DNA of 64,000 bases from Microvelia longipes (lineage: Eukaryota; Arthropoda; Insecta; Hemiptera; Veliidae): contig JACMZG010001908.1 in NCBI GenBank assembly GCA_018340805.1, positions 40,709,627 through 40,773,626 on the forward strand. Direction: 5' to 3'. The notes under the pieces were generated by a model. The model was given only the letters and a program-made list of their open reading frames with translations, was not told where the DNA came from and did no database searches. Below are positions 11,640 to 24,383 of this stretch, piece after piece. The position numbers were made by a program, and so were the translations under genes. Position 1 is the stretch's first letter. Each line of letters starts with the position of its first letter.

Positions 11640-14600
11640 GTTAAGAAAAGTACATGTATTTTCACTCCTGCAGCCATGTTCTTTTGGAACCAGCCCTCGA
11701 TGCAAGAAGTGAGCAAGTGACTGATTTTAAACATGTTAATTGCATTCAGCTAAGGTTTCTTGGGGAAAGTCTCTCTAACCTTTGTGTTAAACGTTTAAAT
11801 GAATCTCACAAAAATTATTCTATAATCTTTTTTTCAAAATGCACTGTTAAAAAAGATCTTAACAATTTGCACTAGAGCTCACATCTTGCTTTAAATCTAA
11901 TTAAATTAACGCATGAATATCACTTTAAATTAAACAAACTAATGAAACAACTCCCGCATGTGTGTACCTATTGTTATTGTTCCCTTATCAATTCTGCCAT
12001 CTAAAGTGAGAGTAAAAAATATAAACATTTCTACCAACCCATCCTATAATTTCTTTGTTCTTGGAAGCTCTTATAAAAAGTTCTTTTTTACAACTATTTT
12101 TATTTCTTTGAAAAAATAAACTAAAAGAAAAAAGTCGAAATAGATGCAAGTGTAAAATCATTCGATTTTGGTAAAAGTCTGGAGTGATTTCGAGTATTTA
12201 AGAGATGAAATCATCTGTTAATGAAATCGAGTTTCATTTCGGTTTAAGTCTTATTTTAATACAAAAAATCTGTGTTAAAGAAAAGTCAGCTTATTCTTTA
12301 TAATAATAATAATACGATTTTTTTTACTTAAAAAAGTTGAAAAAGAACTATTTTAAAAAACAATAGAATAACCTAGAAGTATAGTTTTAATGAAAAATTG
12401 CTTTCACATTGAGTTTAAGTTGGTCACAGTGAGGAAAAGTTCATAAAACAGAAGTCAAAGGTTGCTTTGTGTCCAGGACCTCTTCCTTCTAGAGAATCCT
12501 TACATAACATTTCTCAGTTTCTTTAAAGGATGTCTTTTTATCAATTTACACAAAAGAAAAACGACTGAGTCAGTGCATTTAATTTTATAACCTGACCTTA
12601 CTTAGGATGATATAATAGTTTACTTTTATTTTTATTCAATATGCAGTTCACACCTTTTACAGCTAGACAGTTCACATTTATTTAAATATTGAAATAAAGG
12701 ATTTATTTAGTTAAAACGTTTTAAGATTTATAGCTTAGGTTACGACTTTGCTTAGAAAGAAATTCAGAATTAAATCAAAGTGTAAATAATGAGAATTAGG
12801 TTAGAAAAATAATGAAATATTTATCGAGTGAATTACAGTCAATATAGACAAACAATGCATTTAACATTTACAAATCTCTTCTCTTAAAAACTAGAGAATT
12901 AGAACATTATTGTGTGTTGAATTGTATTATTTTTTCTTATTAATAATATCTTATTGTTACCTAATCAACACTACGATCTATAAAAAGTATAAACATGGCT
13001 ACCAACTCAACTTATAATTTCTTTGCTATGCATCTATATTCTTGCTTCCCATAATTGCTATTTGTAATTTATTAAATTAAAATTTTTGGTTCTCAGCTTG
13101 AAAATTTAAATGACACTTTTACCTAGTTACAAATTAAAATAAGGTTAGCCATTTGAAAATGGTTTCATAATCTATAAGCTCTTATATAAACTCTTATTAA
13201 TTGAGCAACACTTTCTTAGAAGAGCCGTAAAAGCACCATTATATTTGACTTTGTAAGCTTTTCCTGTATAAATACAGTTAATTTACTTCACTATGCTAAT
13301 TTAAATACTATTTTATTACAAATAAGCTTTAAAACGTTGAAACCTTTATATTTCCCATAAAACTTAGTTGAACTTAATCTATTTTCTATGTACTAATTAT
13401 AAAGCAACTATTTCAATATTTAGTAATCCTTCGATGTGTTTTTATCGCGTAGTTTTCATAGCACAGATAGCACAATATGTTGTGTAATACGCGTATCTAC
13501 CTGTCAACGCTTATATCGTATCTAGGATTGCGAAAATGAAATGTATCTATTTGTATTGACTTTTAATTGATTCTATCTTTTGGATTAAGGAAAATTTAGT
13601 ACGCATAAAATGCTTGTAAATCGTGATTTTAATGATTACTAAGAAAAAACTATTATTCAAACATTATCACTAATGTTTTAATCGAGTATTACTCAAATAA
13701 GCATCTTTTAAGTATAAATAGTTGTACATAGTAACTATATTTACTGCATCGCTTCGCTCGAAAGAAAATAAAGTCATCACGGTAAAAAATAGACCTTCTT
13801 TACAGTCTTGTAACATAATATACTTTTATTGGAAGCATTTTTTAATATTTCTTTTCATTAATACCATGCTTTAATATTGATTTTCTAGTAGAAAAAGTTA
13901 TTATTAAAGAAAATACTATTCCTATGTAAATGAAATGATCTATAATGTTCTGTCAATAGAAGTTTTAATCCTTGCTGTCAAATCCTATGTCTGATATGTA
14001 AAAAATTGTCGGCACCGCCATCTTACCCTTTCATTACCCACTTTCGTCACTTTATAAACTTCTACTTTCGGATTTTCTTGCGTTGGTTAATTTTAACTAA
14101 ATAGTTAAATTTAACTAAATAATTAAATAATTATTGATATCTGGTATGCAAGTTTTAAGTTACAAATTATATATCTGTAAACTATACAGATTAATTATGT
14201 CCATATAGTAATGTTGGCATTAAACATGTTAGATATTAAGAGCAAGAAAGACAAACTTTATCAGGTTTTCTAATACTTTAAATCTCCGGGACTGTCTGAG
14301 TAGTTCTATTTTCCTGAAAATTGTGGCGAAACGAACTAAGTGTTATCGTCAATTCCCTTAAATCAATCTCCTTCTGGGTCAAACTCCTAAAGCAATACGA
14401 GCAAAGAAATAAAGAGGAAAAGTAAAAATTGTTTTCGTTTTCTTTCTTCGTCTGTAAATCATTGTATTATTAAGTCATATCATTTAAGTGTAAGAACAAA
14501 AATGACTTGCACTACTTATCAGGAAGAAATGATCAACAGGTTAGAGAAAAGCACACGAGTTAAGAGAATGGGATTCTTATTGAAATTCTCACCAAATATT

Positions 14601-15009
14601 CTTCCTTAGTTCAGGAAATCACGATGTTTCACTCACCTTTAATAGTATCGTGTTCATGATACTTTTGAAACTTGCTATTTTTATAACTTTGATACGATAC
14701 ATTTTTAAGGAAAAAATCTATTTAGGTCGTGTTTAGAATCAAATTTCTTAGATTATTTAATAAAAAACGTTTATTTTAAGGGAAGCTGTAAAATGAACCG
14801 TATAATTGATATGTTATCTATTCGGATCATTGCATCACTTACCACTTTTTTCGGGTCGAAATTGGGGTTTTCCGTAATTAAGTTTCGGTCGTGTTTTAAA
14901 ATTAGGAGGTAAAATCTTCAGAAGGGTGGTATAAGATTCTTACATATGTTCTTAGAAGAATCAAACTCTAAAATGTCACAGTTTTAATCACGTCTCTTTG
15001 TATTGTTTC
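11640..15009. other. Upstream of the octapeptide gene; no exon identified
   Basis: This 3.4-kb stretch should contain the intron, and perhaps earlier exons and the promoter, of the gene ending at 16095. I looked for a short exon encoding a signal peptide followed by a GTAAGT-like donor and found none I can defend. TATA-like words occur (CTGTATAAATACAG near 13264, AGTATAAATAG near 13711) but nothing ties them to a start. CTTCGCTCG words appear near 13750. Confidence 0.4.
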
Positions 15010-15011
15010 AG
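15001..15011 (+). promoter_or_regulatory. 3' splice acceptor of the terminal exon
   Basis: The reading frame of the octapeptide protein is open leftward only into TATTGTTTCAG, a pyrimidine-rich stretch ending in AG. No ATG precedes it in frame before the frame closes. The exon therefore most likely begins at 15012, with the first base completing a codon split after its second base. Confidence 0.75.
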
Positions 15012-16095
15012 TATCGATTATGACATAGAAGAAAGAGGAGACACCTATGGTCCACCATCTCAGCCAAAAGGTGTGTGGAAAAAGAAGTTGACGTGGAAAG
15101 AAGAATGGAAACAGGTTTGGAAAACACAGAAAAAACAAGTCTGGAAACCTGCTTGGAAAAAAGTCCAAGTACCTGCATGGAAAGAAGTTCAAGTTCCAAT
15201 ATGGAAGGAAGTCAAAGTTCCTGATTGGAAGAAGGTACAGGTGCCTGTCTGGAAGGAAATAAAGGTCCCTGCTTGGAAAGAAGTTAAAATACCCGAATGG
15301 AAGGAAATACAAGTTCCTGATTGGAAGGAAATTCAGGTACCTGACTGGAAAGAAGTTCAGGTTCCAGATTGGCAAGAAATCCAAGTACCTGATTGGAAGG
15401 AAGTAAAAGTTCCCGATTGGAAACAGATTCAAGTTCCAGTTTGGAAAGAAATTCAAGTGCCAGCATGGAAAGAAGTACAAGTTCCTGAGTGGAAAAAAAT
15501 ATGGGTACCTGAATGGGTTAAACAGTGGGTACCAGGAGAAAAAACCGTTGGTAAAGATCACGATGGATGGGAGTACACATCGCACGGGCTGTGGAAAAAG
15601 AAATTAGTATGGAAACCAGAGTGGAAGAAAGTTTGGAAAACTGAAAAGAAACAGGTTTGGAAAACAGAGAAGAAATTAGAATGGGTAACGAAATGGAAAC
15701 AAGTCTGGAGGACTGAAAAGAAACAAATATGGAGGACGGAGAAAAAACAAATATGGAGAACAGAGAAGAAACAAATATGGAGGACTGAAAAGAAACAGAT
15801 ATGGCGAACGGAGAAAAAGCAAATTTGGAGGACAGAGAAGAAACAAATTTGGGTTCCACAAAAGAAATTAGAATGGATTGAGAAATCAGTACAAATCTGG
15901 AGAACCGAGAAGAAACAAGAGTGGGTCACTGAGAAGAAGAAAATTTGGAAAGATGATTGGAAAGAAATACAGGTATCTGTGTGGAAAGAAGTTCAAGTAC
16001 CTGAATGGAAGAAAGTATGGAAACCTGTTTGGGAAAAAGTTTGGGTGCCAATAGAGCATGATCACCACGATCATGAACACCATGGATATGACTGA
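15012..16095 (+). CDS. Trp/Lys/Val-rich octapeptide-repeat protein, terminal exon (5' partial)
   Basis: About 360 residues are encoded in one uninterrupted exon that enters through a splice acceptor. After a short acidic lead (IDYDIEERGD) come two related halves. Each opens with a block of the form G-x-WKKKL-x-WK followed by EWK and WKT-x-KKQVWK. The first half continues as roughly fifteen octapeptides of the type W-K-E-V/I-Q/K-V-P-x (for example WKEVQVPD). The second continues with six consecutive WRTEKKQI octads and variants such as WVPQKKLE. The C-terminus is histidine-rich (HDHHDHEHHGYD). A Trp every eighth residue with alternating polar and hydrophobic positions suggests extended strands. 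I do not recognise a named family. Similar Trp-repeat proteins exist in insects, and a secreted structural or cuticle role is inference. The missing first exon would be expected to hold any signal peptide. It is very likely a real gene because the repeats differ at synonymous sites. Confidence 0.85.
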
Positions 16096-16115
16096 TTTTA
16101 CCATAGTAATAGTGA

Positions 16116-16121
16116 AATAAA
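16116..16121 (+). terminator. Polyadenylation signal AATAAA
   Basis: AATAAA lies 21 bases after the TGA stop of the octapeptide gene. This supports the exon at 15012-16095 as the last one and implies a very short 3' untranslated region. Confidence 0.75.
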
Positions 16122-18430
16122 GTTTAATTTTATGGGATAAATTGTAGAGTCGTTACTTTTGACTAAAAATCTAAATAGTTGATCTTTGATTTAGATTTTT
16201 GATAAGTATTTATTAAAGAAATATAGGTGTCTGCATACCTGATTGATAATAATAATGTTATACCAGTTGACCATTTAATAGCATTGGGTAAAAAATGTAG
16301 TGTAGACTTATTTCACGACTCTAGAGTAATCCTATTTTCAATCGACAGCATTTTCTTTTCGTAACTTTTAAAATATCAAAATCTCTCTCAGTCTTTGAGA
16401 TGCCAAATGGTACTTTTGAAGTTACGAAAACTATATTTGGGTTTCGATTAGTCTGTTTACTGAACTAATTTTAGTGTTTTTCTTTAGGGGTTAGAAGTAA
16501 GTAAAGATTTAAAGTTAATATTTTTAGTATATTAACCACAAATTAAAATAAGTTCGCTGTAAATTCTCATTCAATATTTTTGTGCTCTCTCCCTCAAGAC
16601 TTAAATTAAACTAAAGAAATATAAAATTGGTACTATTTTAATGTATGTAAAGTCGCATCAAAACATTTATAACATCTATTTCACTGAAGAGCAATTAAAT
16701 AGTAATTAAAAGTTGATTTTTTTCAGGCAATTTAATATTCCTTATAAATACGATAGCCTATTACTATTTTTCATAATATGACTTACTCAAAACTTGATTT
16801 CGCCTAAACACAGGATTGTTTTGCAAAGTAAATATCACCCGTCTTGCTTAACTAAAAGTAAACAGACTAATCATATGCCAATTGTCTTTCTAAAATTGTA
16901 GATTTTAAGGAACCTTTTTCTGCGATAGCAATTATAATTATTTTACCTCGGTTTAGTAGAAAAATGTTATAATTAAATAGAACACCAAATTTTTTATTGG
17001 TTTTTATTTGCAAGTATGAGTAAATGTTAGCCACAGTATGTTATGCTAGATTTTTTTTTTAATTATTATTATGTTTGTAAATATAGCCTTGCTCAACACA
17101 ATTATTTTCATGGAGTGTTAAATTTAAAAATGCAGAATCTTTCAGCTTTTTCACAACGCAGATACAAATTTGTACACATTTTTTCAGAAACCTAAAGACG
17201 AAAATACGAGTAATATTTAGTACATAAATTTTTACGTCATTTACTGTTAAAAGATATTTTAAATAAAAAGTTCATTATTTTTATTATTGAAAAATCACAT
17301 TATTGAAATAATAATAATAATCATTTATAACTAAGAATACTGAAGAAACTAATTTAATATTATTAAATACATGTATTAAGTACTCCTATAAGAAGAAAAA
17401 TAAAACAGTTATCCGTATTGGTAAATAAATGTTTTATGAAAAACTATCGAATAGTCATGCATAGTAAAATAGGTTAAAATAATTAAAATTGAAACAAATA
17501 TTAAAGTAAAAGGAAAGAATTAAAAGCATTAAATGTCACAGCTATTTAAAAAAAAATAAATGCAGAGTGAAAAAATTAAAGATTAGAGTTAAAAATTAAA
17601 TATGAATAAAAATTAATTTATTAATTGTGCATTCAAGACGTTTAATTTGTTAAAAAAAGATAGTTTTTATATTTTTCTTATAATTTTAAATTTACAGAAC
17701 TCAATCTGTATTTCAACAGATCTTTAAAATCTGTTTTGAAGTTAAATTTTTATTGCGCTCTTGGTGTTATTATTATTAAATAATAACACTTTTATAAGAG
17801 GTCGAGGATTTACATGAGAAATCACTGGTAAGATCAGTTGAACGTGTATTTCCAGAACAAATATCGGGTCTTAATATCTTAAATTATTCTCTTAAATTAA
17901 ATTGTTCTCTGAAAATTACTGTACTATTCCGCTGCTAATCTCACAAACCGAGCTGAACTGCATATCTTTACCTGATCTGTTACCCAAAATGATTTTTGAT
18001 GTAAAATTTTAATTTAAATGCGTAATTATTACAATATTGTAAATAATCATTTATAAGTATACGTACTCATTATAGGTCATAATGTACAATATAATAAATA
18101 TAAATATGTGTTTCCAAAATAAGTTTTGTACTTTTTCCTGTTTATTGAATGGTATGATTTTTTTAGTCACCTTTATTGTTTGGTTTCTATACTTCATATT
18201 AGTCCGTGATAAAGGATTCGATGGAATGCAAAATAAAACATTGTCATAAACGCAATAATTCTCATTTTCAGCTAATTTTATTAGAAAGTAATGCTAATGA
18301 GTGGACATGACAAATGCTGAATAAGGTTAACGTGGGAATAAGTTTTATGTTTGCGCAACTTCATAATATTGTTCAACGATTGTAGTTTATAATTAATAAA
18401 TTAATAGTAGTATAATAAAAGTATAATATT
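16122..18430. other. No gene identified
   Basis: This is AT-rich DNA with many TTATTA/AATAAT runs. I see no coding character, RNA gene or clear repeat. Confidence 0.5.
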
Positions 18431-18439
18431 AATATGATA

Positions 18440-18963
18440 TTAGTATATCATATTCACACACACAGCGTGTGTGTGTGTGCGTATAAGTGTCAGTGTGTGT
18501 CTGTTATCACCGTAGCTCCCAGTGTATTTCTGCTAGAGAGCAAAAAATTTGTACAAAAATCAATCTGTAGGTGTTGTTATGCTTTCCGGAAAATATTTTT
18601 TAAGATGTCATTAATCATAAACCCCAATAATGACTTCGCAAAAATATCGAAAAATCATTAAACGCGGAGAAATGTTGCGACCAATTTGAGGTTTAGCACG
18701 CATGTAGCCATGTGTAAGACTAACAGATGTGCTAAGTTTCATCTCATTATCAGCATTAGTTTTATTCTTATCGAATGACTTGCGTACGTTTTTTAAAAAA
18801 TTATAAAAAACAGGAAACAAGCTAATTGAGTTAAAATTCATTAAGTGTATACCTTTATGTAATACATAGCTACACCAAATTTCGTTTAAATAGGACAAGT
18901 ATATCTACGGCTTTTGTTGGATCATAAAAGTCAAGATGCATAGGTGACAGCTGGGAATGGAAA
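18440..18963 (+). repeat. 5S-like repeat family, copy 3 (5'-truncated)
   Basis: The copy begins in the family's GTGTGTGTGTG/TCTGTTATCACCGTAGCTCC block. It continues through AAATGTTGCGACCAATTTGA and TAGCACGCATGTAGCCATGT to TTTGTTGGATCATAAAAGTC. It ends with an internally deleted 5S-like remnant (ATAGGTGACAGCTGGGAATGG). The tail module is absent. Confidence 0.7.
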
Positions 18964-20228
18964 AAAAATCCAAAAACCCTTAAACATTCTTCGTAGATTT
19001 TTTACTAGACAGTAGCTGGTAATTAATGTATTCGGTAAAAATCAAAGAGGTAGTTACTTAAAGGGTTTTCATGGACAAATATTTATGGACCAACATATTA
19101 GATAGCTATTTTTACGCTTGAAACCGTAGGAAAATTTCAGCGTTTTACTCTTTCAAATGCCACTCGAATACTGACAGCCCACAGAGTTCATATACACGAA
19201 TTTATGAACTCATTATTTATTACTAAAGTCTTACTAGTTGGGTAGATATTAGTCAGGTTATCCTTATTATTTCAATTCACTTTAAATAATGACTATAAAT
19301 ACTTTTTAAGCCCATTCTCTGTTTGGGTCGCTAAAAATCACCTGTCAACAAGCTTATAACTCGTGACTGTATCGAGTTATAAGGGAAATTGGATTTGCTG
19401 ATTTACAATCAGGTGCAGTGATATAACAGTTTAAATAATAAATTACCAACGGAAAAACATTTTAAGAATCAATCTTAAACAAATAACCTTTCTTTAAACA
19501 TTACTCTACTTTAAAATAGAACCCGGAGGTTATAAACTGGTTACTCAGGATCAAAGGAAACGAAGAAGGGTCCTGGAGTGAAAGTATATCACGAAATGGC
19601 CCCGGATCATCTCATATTTCAGATCAGCAATATTCAACCTAAAGCTACCTTTTGGCGAAAGGTTGACAGCTTATAAAGGAGATCAATGAGTTACGTGCAT
19701 CGGGGTCTTTTCAATAGGGGTAGCTGTAAATTCCTACACGCATGGATTGTATGAATGCTTTATGTAAGCATTTGTTTAAGCGTAAGAAAGGGAGAAAGTT
19801 CACAAAGTTTTTGTTGCTAATCTGTTTGATAGAAAGTGCTTAATAATGGTCCTTCTTTATTGACTTTTGATAATTTGTTATGTAAAGATTATAACCATCA
19901 ACTGAGGGGTACTTCTATACATCGAGTCATAAAACTACCTTTTAGAATTACAAAATATTTTGTAACAACATATCCAATACCAGATGTATTATAAAACTCA
20001 ATGACTTTATGAAGTACATAGCTTCCATTATACGCATACGCTTTTACTTTTATTTAGGTGTGAATTAAGAGTCCTCCCTCGTAAAGTTTTTATGAGATTT
20101 ATATTTACTTTTCAAAAAATTACAATCTTGCTATTGTTAAATCTTTTTATAAAATTGATTAAAATACGTGTAAAATATTGTTTAGGGTTTACACGTGTAT
20201 AAAAGAAGCATGCATGTATGTTATAATG
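18964..20228. other. No gene identified
   Basis: The segment around 19510-19740 is less AT-rich, but its frames are short and match nothing I know. Confidence 0.45.
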
Positions 20229-20629
20229 AAAAAATTCTGGCTAGAATGTCCGCAAGCCGAGCGAATTTTCTTTGAAATGCGAACTTTTTTGCTTATCAAT
20301 CCAATGTTAGCTTAATTTTTTAGTATGTATTTAACCTGAGCAGTAGCGTCACAACTTGTTATTTATTTTTTACTAATTCTTCAAATCAAATGCCCATATT
20401 TATTCCATTGATTATACACTACACAGCACTGCATTATTTCTACTCATTTAAAGCTCAGTTTAAGCTGATTTTTATAAACAGCTAACATTCGATTTATTTT
20501 CTTTAAAACATTCGAAAAAATTAAATAACATGCTGTAACGCTACCGCTCAGGTTATAAATATATACTGAAAAATTAAGCAAATGTTAGATCGATAAGCAA
20601 GAAAGCTCGTATTTCAAAGGAAATTCGCT
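20229..20629. mobile_element. Foldback element, second member of the 3396-4154 family
   Basis: The left part reads AAAAATTCTGGCTAGAATGT then AGCGAATTTTCTTTGAAATG. It is mirrored by the right arm ending ATTTCAAAGGAAATTCGCT at 20629. The arms match over about 110 bases, including CTGAGCAGTAGCGT and its complement near 20540. The AATTCTGGC...GCGAATTTC...AAATGCG order matches the arm of 3396-4154. The outer right terminus is lost and there is no coding content. Confidence 0.55.
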
Positions 20630-20759
20630 AAAAATGGGTACAGGATTATTGCTGGGTACAAAAATAAAAATAAGCGGGTACAGGATTCGCTAAACTTATT
20701 CTAACCACTTTGAACTTGATTTGATCGCCCAAGTATTAAACCTACAAAATATAAATTGC

Positions 20760-20965
20760 AGACGCAATTTCTGAGGATGAGCGAAGCGAGTCCAAAGTAA
20801 AAAAAAATTCTTTTGAGCGGTCACCTATACACTTACGATAACGATCATTCGATACATATAATGCTAATAATGAGATGAAAAATAGAATTTGTTGTATGCC
20901 TGCCAAATTTTACATCGGTCTGACAATTTTTCTGTGTTTTATGGATTTTTGAAAATTAGCTCTGA
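20760..20965 (-). repeat. 5S-like repeat family, diverged fragment
   Basis: It begins with the GAGGATGAGCGAAGCGAGTC tail block. It then has ATGCTAATAATGAGATGAAA and a TTCTGTGTTTTATGGATTTT block, which correspond to the middle of the family in reverse orientation. The tail block and middle appear in unexpected relative orientation, so rearrangement is likely. Confidence 0.4.
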
Positions 20966-21971
20966 TTTCTGACTATGGAAGAGTAAAAAAACTCTATAGG
21001 AAAACAGTAACGTAAGTGTAAGCTGGTTGGGTAGATCTGCAAAGGTACCAGTAATCAAAATTTGTATCTTATACGAAATTAGTATCCGTCAGCCTAAGCG
21101 TCTAAGCCAATCAGCCTATGCGGAAAAGATGCTTAGGTTCGAAGTAACAATAAATTTTATTTTCTCATTGCTAATAATATTAAAAAAATCATGAATATAT
21201 TTAATACACTGAATGTTCTTATTCTATTAGTTTATTTCATTTATGCGATAATGACATGTACTACAATTAAAATCTCATTCTAGTCAATCAAAAATAAAAG
21301 AATCTATTTTGGATTGATAGAAAAGGCTCATTAGGTAAATTACCTTGAACAGCTAAGAAGTCTCATTGTCGATAATAATTGTACTGCTATATTGTCAATA
21401 ATTAATACATCTATTGTTTAATTTGAATCTTCTAATTACTCTAGGATTGGTATGGATGATTATTACAAGTTAAGTATACTGATTGAGCTATAAAACAATA
21501 AGCTCTCACATCCATTCATTGATAAAGCTATTGATTTTGACAGAACAGGTGTCTTTAACTCATTAATTGAGTGATGAGGTTAATACCTATATTTTAATTA
21601 GATTCCTAAATCCTTAATTCCGATTAAAGCGAGGAAGTAAGACCTCAATCTTATGTTGTGTTTAATCTTTAAGGCTATGCTCCCCGTAATTGTTTTTAAT
21701 CCTCTAAATTATTGAATCTTTACTTGTCATAAGCGCATGATATTTGGTGCAAATGATCAGCAGAATAAGCAGAATCAAGCAAAAGTCAATTACATTTAAC
21801 CATGCATTTAGCAAGTGGGTTACCGCGGATACTACGCCTCGGAGTCCTTATGCTCATCATATACTTATTGTGTGGGATAGTAGGCTTAACTAACTACCTC
21901 CCCACCACCTAACAGGACTGAACCTAACAAATATTGTATAGGTCATGCGGTCATCAACATAGCTGTAAAAC

Positions 21972-21972
<1 letters not shown>
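20966..21972. other. No gene identified
   Basis: This is AT-rich DNA without coding character or recognisable repeats. Confidence 0.5.
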
Positions 21973-22016
<44 letters not shown>

Positions 22017-22052
22017 ATATATATATATATTATATATACATATATATATGTA
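21973..22052. repeat. (TA)n microsatellite
   Basis: About 80 bases of TATATA with ATTA and ACAT interruptions. Confidence 0.95.
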
Positions 22053-22615
22053 TAAATAATGATATGATCTATCTCGTTAACATACGTGTAACATTTTAAT
22101 GTAATAATGGCTGAATCGATCCTCCCTTCTCCCTTCAACTTTTGTCATCCTAGCAACCAACCTCATAAGCGCCATTATCTAATGAATTCGATAAACTGCA
22201 TTTTTTATGAAAATTCGTTGAAAAAGTTAGATAAACTATAAAACTATTCTTTTAAATTATCCTCGTAGGCGATTTTTAGGGGTAGCCTATTTTTTGGAGG
22301 GCATTTTGTTACATGAACCCCTGGCTACTACAAAGTTATAGTACACCTGCATTGCATAAATGCATTGTCATTAACTATAATGATGATTCAGTCAGTGTCT
22401 AGCACTCGCCCGGTGTAGGTCTAGACCTTATCGCAATTTATAGTCAAACCTTTCACAGTGCCTATCATAGTTGTTTATATTTAATTTAATATTTTTATTT
22501 AAATCAGTTTTTATAGTTTTCACTAGTTCAAAACATTTATATTGTGATCCGTTATCTTTATTTTTGCATTATTGCACTGTAACGTTTAGCTTTATAACGC
22601 AATACTATTTATATT

Positions 22616-23668
22616 ATGTCAGCTACCACATGCAATCTCTGTGAGATCGATGTGCCTAACACGGATTATTTAGTCTGTGCACAGTGTTCCAAAAGTTGTC
22701 ATTACTTATGTAATGAGCTAACAGAGACTAGTTTTAAAAAGCTTAGAGCTGAAGTCAAACAAAAATGGAAATGTGTTTCTTGTAAAAATAAAGTTTTGAC
22801 TTCGTTATCGAATGTCAAAGATAATGTTAAAGCCGAAGTCACAGCTTATGTTCAAGAGTTAATCAATGAATTTAACAAAAAGTATTTTGACAAAATTAAT
22901 GATCATTTTGTTAGTATCAATGAAAAAATCGAGCAAACATTTACCAATCAAAATTCAATGATTAATCAACTCATTACCGATAAATTTGCTGTAATTAATT
23001 CGGATATTAACAAAACGTTAGCTATCAGTTTTCAACAAATTAATGTCGATATTTCCCAGCTCAATACTTCTTTAAAATCACTGACTGAGTTATATGAGAG
23101 CCTAAAGCAAGAGTTGAAGAAAATAAAGGCAGAAAAAAAGCGCTTAAGCAACGAGATCGAAGAACTTATAGATTACAGAGAACAAGATCAGAGATACGCC
23201 AGGAAAGAAAATCTAATTATTTCAAACATTCCTGAAACAGAGAATGAGAATTTAACCGCCATATTGGATGATGTAGCAAAGAGTATTAACGTCGAATTTG
23301 ATGAAAGAGATATTAGCGTGAGTCACAGGTTGGGTAAAAAATCTGCAGCCAATAAGAGGCCTATTATAGTTCGTTTTTCGCGCCGTTGTGTTCGGGATAA
23401 ATGGATGTCAAACTTTTGGTCATTATCTAAAGCAGACAAAACCAAACCTGGACTTGCACTAGCAACCGTAAACCCGAGATTTGAAGAAGGTCGGTTCTTC
23501 ATTAACGATCATCTGACTCCAAGAGCTGCATATCTACTATCTAAAGCGCGTTTAGCCAAAACAGATAAGCAAATCTATTCAGTTTGGTACTCCAACTGCA
23601 ACATTTTCTTTAAAAAGCACCAAGATTCTATTCCTGAAATCCTAAAATCTAGTTCACAGTTAGGTTAA
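22616..23668 (+). CDS. LINE ORF1 protein: PHD-type zinc finger, coiled coil, FP/RRM-like domain
   Basis: A 350-residue open frame that still looks intact. Residues about 7-58 form a PHD-type finger with Cys and His in the order CxxC, CxxC, HxxxC, WKCxxC (starts CNLCEIDV, ends WKCVSCKN). Residues about 75-200 are heptad-rich and rich in K, E, I and L, as expected for a coiled coil that would trimerise. From about residue 200 the RKENLIISNIPE motif followed by VSHRLG and RPIIVRFSRR identifies the RNA-binding module found in many insect LINE ORF1s and related to the baculovirus FP-protein domain. Its likely role is binding element RNA in a ribonucleoprotein. It is a transposon protein, not a host zinc-finger gene. 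Confidence 0.85.
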   Translation: MSATTCNLCEIDVPNTDYLVCAQCSKSCHYLCNELTETSFKKLRAEVKQKWKCVSCKNKVLTSLSNVKDNVKAEVTAYVQELINEFNKKYFDKINDHFVSINEKIEQTFTNQNSMINQLITDKFAVINSDINKTLAISFQQINVDISQLNTSLKSLTELYESLKQELKKIKAEKKRLSNEIEELIDYREQDQRYARKENLIISNIPETENENLTAILDDVAKSINVEFDERDISVSHRLGKKSAANKRPIIVRFSRRCVRDKWMSNFWSLSKADKTKPGLALATVNPRFEEGRFFINDHLTPRAAYLLSKARLAKTDKQIYSVWYSNCNIFFKKHQDSIPEILKSSSQLG

Positions 23669-24383
23669 TTTAATATTAGGTTAATTTTTTAGTATTTATT
23701 ATTATTTTTAAACTACTATTTGGTTATTTACATTTATATTTATGTACTTATATATTTTTTTCTCTCCTTATTATTTATTTTTTTATAATTTGTATTTATG
23801 ATTAACTTATAAGTTAATTTATTAATTAAATATTATTTATTAGTTTATTATTATTAATTTTATTTAAATTATATTATATTATCTGTGATATAATTTTTTA
23901 TTTGCCTAATGGTACTTGAAAATTATATAGGTATTATTAAGTTGTTATTTATTAGTTTTGTTTTCAATAATTTATTGTTTTAAAAAAATCAATTTATTTA
24001 TTTATTTTTATCAATCCCTCTTAACATATACATATTAAAATATTATAGGTTTCATTATTACTTTTTATGTGCATGTTTCGTATACATTGATAATATTTGC
24101 GCATTGCATACATATTTATTTTTAAGTTTTGCTCATTTTTAAAAAAAAAAAAATATTTATATTTATTATCTATATCCATTTTATTTATTTTATTAACTAT
24201 TTATTTATAGGTTATTGATGGATCCAATTTATTTAGGTTTTCTTTTTTTAGTTTTAAGTATTTTAAACTGTATATAATTAAATTAGAAAATAAAAATAAT
24301 AAATAAAATAAAGGGATCTAAACAACATGACTGGTCTATTAAATAGTTTAAATGAATATAATAATAATGAAACCATCATATGA
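23669..24383 (+). other. AT-rich spacer between LINE ORF1 and ORF2
   Basis: About 700 bases, extremely AT-rich with repeated TTATTTATTTATT runs and an A12 tract near 24142. This is long for an inter-ORF spacer in this class, so part of it may be expanded low-complexity sequence. No gene is seen. Confidence 0.6.

Noticed and set aside
14968..15585. 205-codon minus-strand frame opposite the octapeptide gene, and other antisense frames at 15518-15929
   Set aside because: They are mirror images of the WKEVQVP-type codons (FP/NL repeats). No start, splice or independent support exists.
22616..23668. Host PHD-finger gene
   Set aside because: The FP/RRM-like domain, the coiled coil and the following endonuclease/reverse transcriptase show it is LINE ORF1.
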